This document shows positions 59,562-64,000 of a stretch of DNA of 64,000 bases, in pieces. Every line of letters starts with the position of its first letter. Position 1 is the stretch's first letter. Origin of the DNA: Gerris lacustris (Eukaryota > Arthropoda > Insecta > Hemiptera > Gerridae); assembly GCA_951217055.1 (NCBI GenBank), contig OX578276.1:150903388-150967387 (forward strand), in the 5' to 3' direction. The translations under genes were made by a program, and so were the position numbers. Below the pieces are notes generated by a model, which saw nothing but the letters and a program-made list of their open reading frames with translations, was not told the origin of the DNA and made no database searches.

Positions 59562-60136
59562 GTACATTACTTTTACATTGCGGAAAGTAGCATTTTGCAT
59601 GCGAGTGTGGAGTTTGCACCCGAGCGACAGCGAGGGTAGTAAAACCACACGAGCAATGCAAAATGCCGTTTTCGCACGAGTTGCGTACCGTACTTTATCT
59701 ACGATTGTTAGATTTAAATAATAAATACAGAAAAAATAAACTTGCTGTATGTAAGTTCGTATCTCTCTCTTGATAAAGATGGCATTAATTCTTGAGTTGT
59801 ATTTTTTGCCGAATTAATTATTTCTGGAGGAGTATTGTTCTCCACATTTTCGTAAGAGTCACTTGATTCACTCATTGTTTTTCACTAAAAACTCGATATA
59901 AACAGTTACTTTAGTAAAAGAACAGCAAATTAGTTTTGTTAAATGTAAACAAACTCACTAATCGTGCGTAAAGCTGAAGAATTCCTCTTCTTTACCGCAC
60001 TAGTGTGGTAAAGAAGAGGAATTATTCAGAACTATGAGGACGCGCATGCGCAATGAATATAAGTACGTAAATAATCACTTTCTACGCATCTAAACAAAGA
60101 TATAATGTTTATATTTCGTATCAATCGTAGATAAAT
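59562..60136 (+). mobile_element. Recombinase-exon element, full-length copy
   Basis: Starts TAGTACATTAC, with the CTTTATCTACGATTG motif at 59691. A minus-strand exon at about 59750-59874 reads MSESSDSYENVENNTPPEII and then LMPSLSRERYELTYSKF. The central perfect hairpin CCTCTTCTTTACCGCACTAG / CTAGTGTGGTAAAGAAGAGG is near 59984-60022, and the end is CAATCGTAGATAAA. Same length as the inverted copy at 21224-21801. Confidence 0.82.
59745..59874 (-). pseudogene. First exon of probable tyrosine-recombinase-like protein, second copy
   Basis: The minus-strand ATG at 59872-59874 opens a frame with the same acidic, Asn-rich start and PSLSRERYELTYSKF as the copy at 21485; a few codons differ. It runs into AT-rich sequence after the SKF motif, just as the other copy does. 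The shared breakpoint in two copies means the truncation belongs to the element and is not random decay. The longer frame at 59433-59648 is a shadow. Confidence 0.45.
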
Positions 60137-61002
60137 ATCTTTTTAAAACACCAGAGGGTCGATTCTGTAACTTGATTGTTGACAAATAACCAAATTTGAC
60201 ATTTATCAAAACTGAGATAGTTATCAAAATATGTCATAGTGAAATCTTTAAAGTGATGCTAGCGCTGTTTTTGAACGAGTGGTCAATTCGGTAACATTGA
60301 ACCCTCCCCCCCCCCATTTTTATGTTAATATATAAAAAATGTGTTATGAAAATGCGCGTTCAGCCTGCCAACGTGAATTTATAACTTTGTTTATTGAAAA
60401 ATAACAAAAAAAGTTGATAAATTATGTGTGATATTTTAAAACACAACATTTGTTAAAAAACAACATTTGTGTTAATATATCCGTCAGGTTATATGTTTAT
60501 ATCTAACATCGAAGTTGAAATCTAAAACTTATTATTTGATCAATTACAGCGTTTTTATTAACTTGCTTTCTTGTTTGTTTGTTTGTTTGTCCAGTACAAA
60601 TCTAGCAATCGATTTTTAACTAACTTACCGAGTAGCTAGACATTTTAAACTTTTAGAATAGCTTAGAACACATTATTTTAATACTTTTAGCCATATTTCA
60701 GCAGAATTTAATTCGTTTTTAGCAAATTTTGCTGTATGGAAGCTAGTTCGGGAAAAATTCGCAAGTTTCTTATTTGTTTTGACATAACCCATATTTACAA
60801 TATTCATTTTGACGGGTTTCAAATTTATGATTTATGACGATAATTTATGAATTTAAAAACGTAGTATATAAAAAGTTATTTTTATCTTGTAATTATTATT
60901 TCGTTTTTTACTGAAATAACTACATTTTTTAGGACTTCATTGGTGAGTTTTATTTCGTATAATATTTTTATTTTGACTATTTTATCGTGTTGTGTTGTTG
61001 TT
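60137..61002. other. Intergenic DNA with dispersed-repeat texture
   Basis: Includes an 11-base C run near 60307 and a (TTGT/TTTG)n stretch near 60570-60590 preceded by TTTTTATTAACTTGCTTTCT, which also occurs near 42325. No gene seen. Confidence 0.45.
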
Positions 61003-61410
61003 TTTACTTTCTCATGTAAAGAGAAAGTATTGTGATGGCGCGAAAATTCGATTTTGTGATTTTGATGGATTTACACGTTTTGAGGTCCCCTGAGTCCAAA
61101 AAGTGGTTTTTAAAAAATGTCTGTCCGTCGTATGTCGTCTGTCGTCTGTGTAGACGCCTGGAGCCTAAACTACTGGGCCGATTTTGACGAAATTTGGCAT
61201 ACATGTCCAGAAAAATCATCGAGAAATGAATTTTAGCTCTAAATTTGGGGGCGCTACCCCCCAAAAACTCTGAAAAAAACATGAAAAAAATTATTTCTTG
61301 AAAACGGTTCCGACGATTTTGATTAAAAAAATTCTATAATGTAGCCCATTTGAATATGAATCTAACGATATAAGCCGTTTCCCCGGGAAAAATCTAGTTC
61401 CTGAGAAATT
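61003..61410 (+). repeat. Dispersed 'GAGTCCAAAA' repeat, copy 3
   Basis: The most complete copy: AGAGAAAGTATTGTGATGGC at the left and TCTAACGATATAAGCCGTTT then CCCCGGGAAAAATCTAG at the right. The long minus-strand frame over it is repeat-derived. Confidence 0.87.
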
Positions 61411-62411
61411 AGCTTAAAACGCGGACGGAGAGAGCCCGGGTTCGATTCCCCACCCATGAGAAGTTATTTTTATAATATATTTTGATGAAAAGTTAAATAA
61501 TATTTAAATGTACATTTGAAAACTAAAAAATGGAAACACTGGGCGAAGTAATTATAAACTCGTATATGAGAAAGTTTGTCTGAGTTGTCTCGGACCGATT
61601 TTTTGTATTATTACTTCACAGGTAAGTGAAAATCGGAATGTGTTTTATTTCCATTGAAGTATAAAATTTTAATTTATATATAATTAATTATAACTATTCC
61701 AAATAGACTTTCGATTATAAATTAACTTTTCATAATTATAATTAAAACTCAATAATAATTTCAACTCAGTTGTTTCTACCAAGATTATTTTTTGGTATTA
61801 ATAATTAATAATTAAAACGTCTTAATTAATTAAAAGATAAACGCTGTGTATTAAAACCTTGAAAATTATGATGAGTTGTTTTTTGATGGGTAATATAGGT
61901 GTGAAGGAGATATCATTTACAGCATATTACATCAGAAACCTTCCTACCCTAATAAGGTTATCATCAGCCTGTTTATTTAATTATGAAATCTTATTTAATT
62001 AATCTCATCACATAACTTTTAATTTATCAAGTTGTATAAAATACATAAATTAATATTATACTGCTTAATATTATATTTTTTCTAGAAATCAAAACTCTAA
62101 ATTATAAAGAAATAAGTGGAAACTAAGTCGCAGTTTATTTCTTTACTACTTCATCTCTTCAACTCTTGCTACTTGGAAAAAACTACTAAATTGGAACTTA
62201 AGTAGCTAAAATTAAACATGGCGGCTCCTTCTTTACTTGTTCTACCCCCCTCTTTAACTTTCCCTCTATAATCTCTCGTGAAAGCCGGTTACGTTCTGTG
62301 AAAGTTATACTTAAAACTTTTTTATTAAGTTTATTATATTAAGTCTAACTCCCCATTTTGTTTTTACGAACTTTTTTTAAGAAAAGAAATCGGATTTTAT
62401 CTCTGTTCAGT
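61411..62411. other. AT-rich DNA with an isolated box B
   Basis: CCCGGGTTCGATTCCCC at 61436-61452 is a perfect box B, but no good box A precedes it. It may be the tail of a tRNA-derived repeat. The rest is AT-rich with no gene. Confidence 0.45.
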
Positions 62412-62812
62412 GTACAGGGTGCTTACAAAAGATGTTCATGATTTTAATCATACATAAATGTAATTTTATTTATCATACAAAGAAATAAAATGGTTACATT
62501 TTGAGGAAAAATTAAAAAGTTTCATCACACAGAGGTACTCAGAATTATAAACGTTCGATATGGAGCCCCCCCCCCCCCCCGAAAAACTTTCCATTACCTG
62601 CTCTACAATTTCATTGCTCACTGACATCCTTCCAGTTGATTACTTTTTACAAATGCAGCCATTTCTCTAACAATTCAAGTACCATTTGCGAATAGAGTGA
62701 TTGCTAGGGGGATCTTCATTAAATCTGGTTCTAAAGTGACGTTGCCCACTTATAACTGATTGGTTAATGTGATAATTCCACACACAAAATGCTTTCCTGT
62801 CTTCAAATTCAG
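62412..62812 (-). mobile_element. Internally deleted transposon with DUF4817-type N-terminus
   Basis: On the minus strand ATG at 62810-62812 opens MAEFEDRKAFCVWNYHINQS, then FRTRFNEDPPSNHSIRKWY, a stop, NGCICKK and STGRMSVSNEIVEQVMESF. The order fits the helix-turn-helix (DUF4817) head of insect Tc1-like transposase proteins, with at least two stops. A 14-base C run at 62567-62580 marks a junction to non-coding sequence that ends in GTAAGCACCCTGTA, plausibly the element's 3' end. The DDE core is deleted. Confidence 0.6.
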
Positions 62813-64000
62813 CCATTACACAACACTGACAACAATTGACTTAACAAACAGCTGATACGTACCCAAACCAATGTAAACAAAACTTTATAAGTTTTTCTTT
62901 CCAGTGGTACCAACTAAAGTGATCTTAAGACATATTAATCTAGTAATATTTTCAATCGAAATCAGGAACATAATTTTGTCTGTATTTTTATTTTTATTTT
63001 TTTCTTTAAAGAAACTAGCGCTAAGATAAAAATTCATCCTACCAAATCAAAAGGCCCACTCCCACCCTTATTAATGACTATATTAAGTGTACGTAGTATA
63101 TTAAAATAAATTTCAATTTTCTTCATGGCTATGAACAGCCATGGATATGATTATGTATACCCATGCATTTGTATGTAATGTCCATATACATATAAACATG
63201 TATACCCATGTTAATGAACATGACCTTTCAAATTTTTCAGCGCCATATGATAGCGTCAACCATATGATTATGTTGTCAAAAATGAGAAAAGACGTGAAAA
63301 GTTGTGCCGAATTTGTTTATAAGAAGGTTATTGACAGCTTTTATTTTTTTTAAATTTTTGTTTTTTATTCCTTTGCTTCTAAATGATTTTTTTTTATAAG
63401 TTCCCCTGCTTGGTCCCAGTCAACTTGGATCGTGTAAACGCGGTTTTATAATTATTATTAATTAGTTATCATTTGTCTATAATTAATGATTTTCGGTACA
63501 CATATATAAAAAAAACAAACTTTTATGTGTAACTGGAGGTGAAAAGCTTGGCTATGTTAGATGGCTATGTTAAGTCTGCAATTCAATGTATGGTGGGTTT
63601 TAGCGTAGCTACTCTGTATTTAGCGCTTCAACATCTTCACCTTGTAATAAATACATAAATATTATGGATATTCAGGATCTTTGTTTAACGAATTGTTAAA
63701 TGTTATATATTGGAGATGAGAGGGAGGGATCTTAACCAGAAGACGAGTTATAAGTTAAATTTTAATCACGTGAGCGCCATTTATTGATTTTATAACTTAC
63801 TAGCTGGATACCCTTGCTTTTCTACGGAGTGTTATTTCCTTTTTGATAAGTTTATAAACTACTATCAAAAAAACATTTTAATAATTTTACTATGCGAGAA
63901 TATCTAGATTTTAACCCTCCCACTTCTTTCTATACCCCCTTCTCTTTGATAAGATAATTTGCAAATATCCCAAATTTACCCCCCTCCTAAATAAAAATAT
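62813..64000. other. Intergenic or upstream Gasp intron DNA, no exon seen
   Basis: I looked on the minus strand for Gasp domain 1 (six-cysteine CBM14 pattern) and found none up to 64000. The 70-residue frame at 63141-63353 has no recognised motif and is not called. Confidence 0.5.

Noticed and set aside
61004..61282. 92-residue minus-strand frame, with a related one at 26064-26258
   Set aside because: It lies entirely within a dispersed repeat present in three copies, with indels that break the frame between copies.
62813..64000. Gasp first exon (signal peptide and chitin-binding domain 1)
   Set aside because: No minus-strand segment with the expected cysteine and aromatic pattern or a secretory signal was found; it probably lies outside the window.

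Overview
The window is AT-rich eukaryotic DNA from an arthropod, almost certainly an insect. It contains spliceosomal introns with GT/AG borders, long (TA)n arrays and many DNA-transposon relics. The only host gene I can support is an insect cuticle/tracheal chitin-binding gene. I see no operons or bacterial features and cannot resolve the insect order; the transposon content would suit a hemipteran or another repeat-rich insect, but that is a guess.

The host gene is Gasp (obstructor-C, CPAP3-C class), on the minus strand and partial. From 5' to 3' of the transcript the window holds: an exon with chitin-binding domain 2 (55678-55866), an exon with domain 3 (52573-52783), and two alternative 3'-terminal exons, 'a' (48942-49101) and 'b' (29260-29314). 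Both terminal exons start in the same phase. Both complete the last cysteine codon of domain 3 and encode the same YYGDLDLKS core, then diverge into a 52-residue tail (a) or a 17-residue tail (b). The signal peptide and domain 1 must lie beyond base 64000.

Between the two terminal exons (29.3-48.9 kb) the 23-kb 'b' intron holds a ~10-kb minisatellite (29440-39455, about 190 units of 50-55 bp, with a 2,782-bp higher-order duplication), a second 48-bp array (40250-41275), a hAT-like element with palindromes nested inside it, and three tRNA-like foldback elements. Other tandem arrays lie at 14.6, 47.3, 49.8, 51.7 and 54.6 kb.

The rest is a layered transposon landscape. I reconstructed many elements from terminal inverted repeats (TIRs) and target-site duplications (TSDs): Tc1/mariner-like (94-1079, 56490-57174, 57177-57699), pogo-like (2249-2619, perhaps 15538-15842), piggyBac (11845-12830, 7901-8522), Harbinger-like (19127-19859), hAT (20686-22407, 24868-26581, 26806-27637, 42161-43913), small elements with 8-bp TSDs (25678-26017, 58549-59144 with 58604-58944 nested inside it), elements with ATAA TSDs (22800-23335, 23915-24621), and a four-copy family carrying the first exon of a probable tyrosine-recombinase gene. 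Nesting gives relative ages in several places. Long stretches without calls are AT-rich with no open frame of note.
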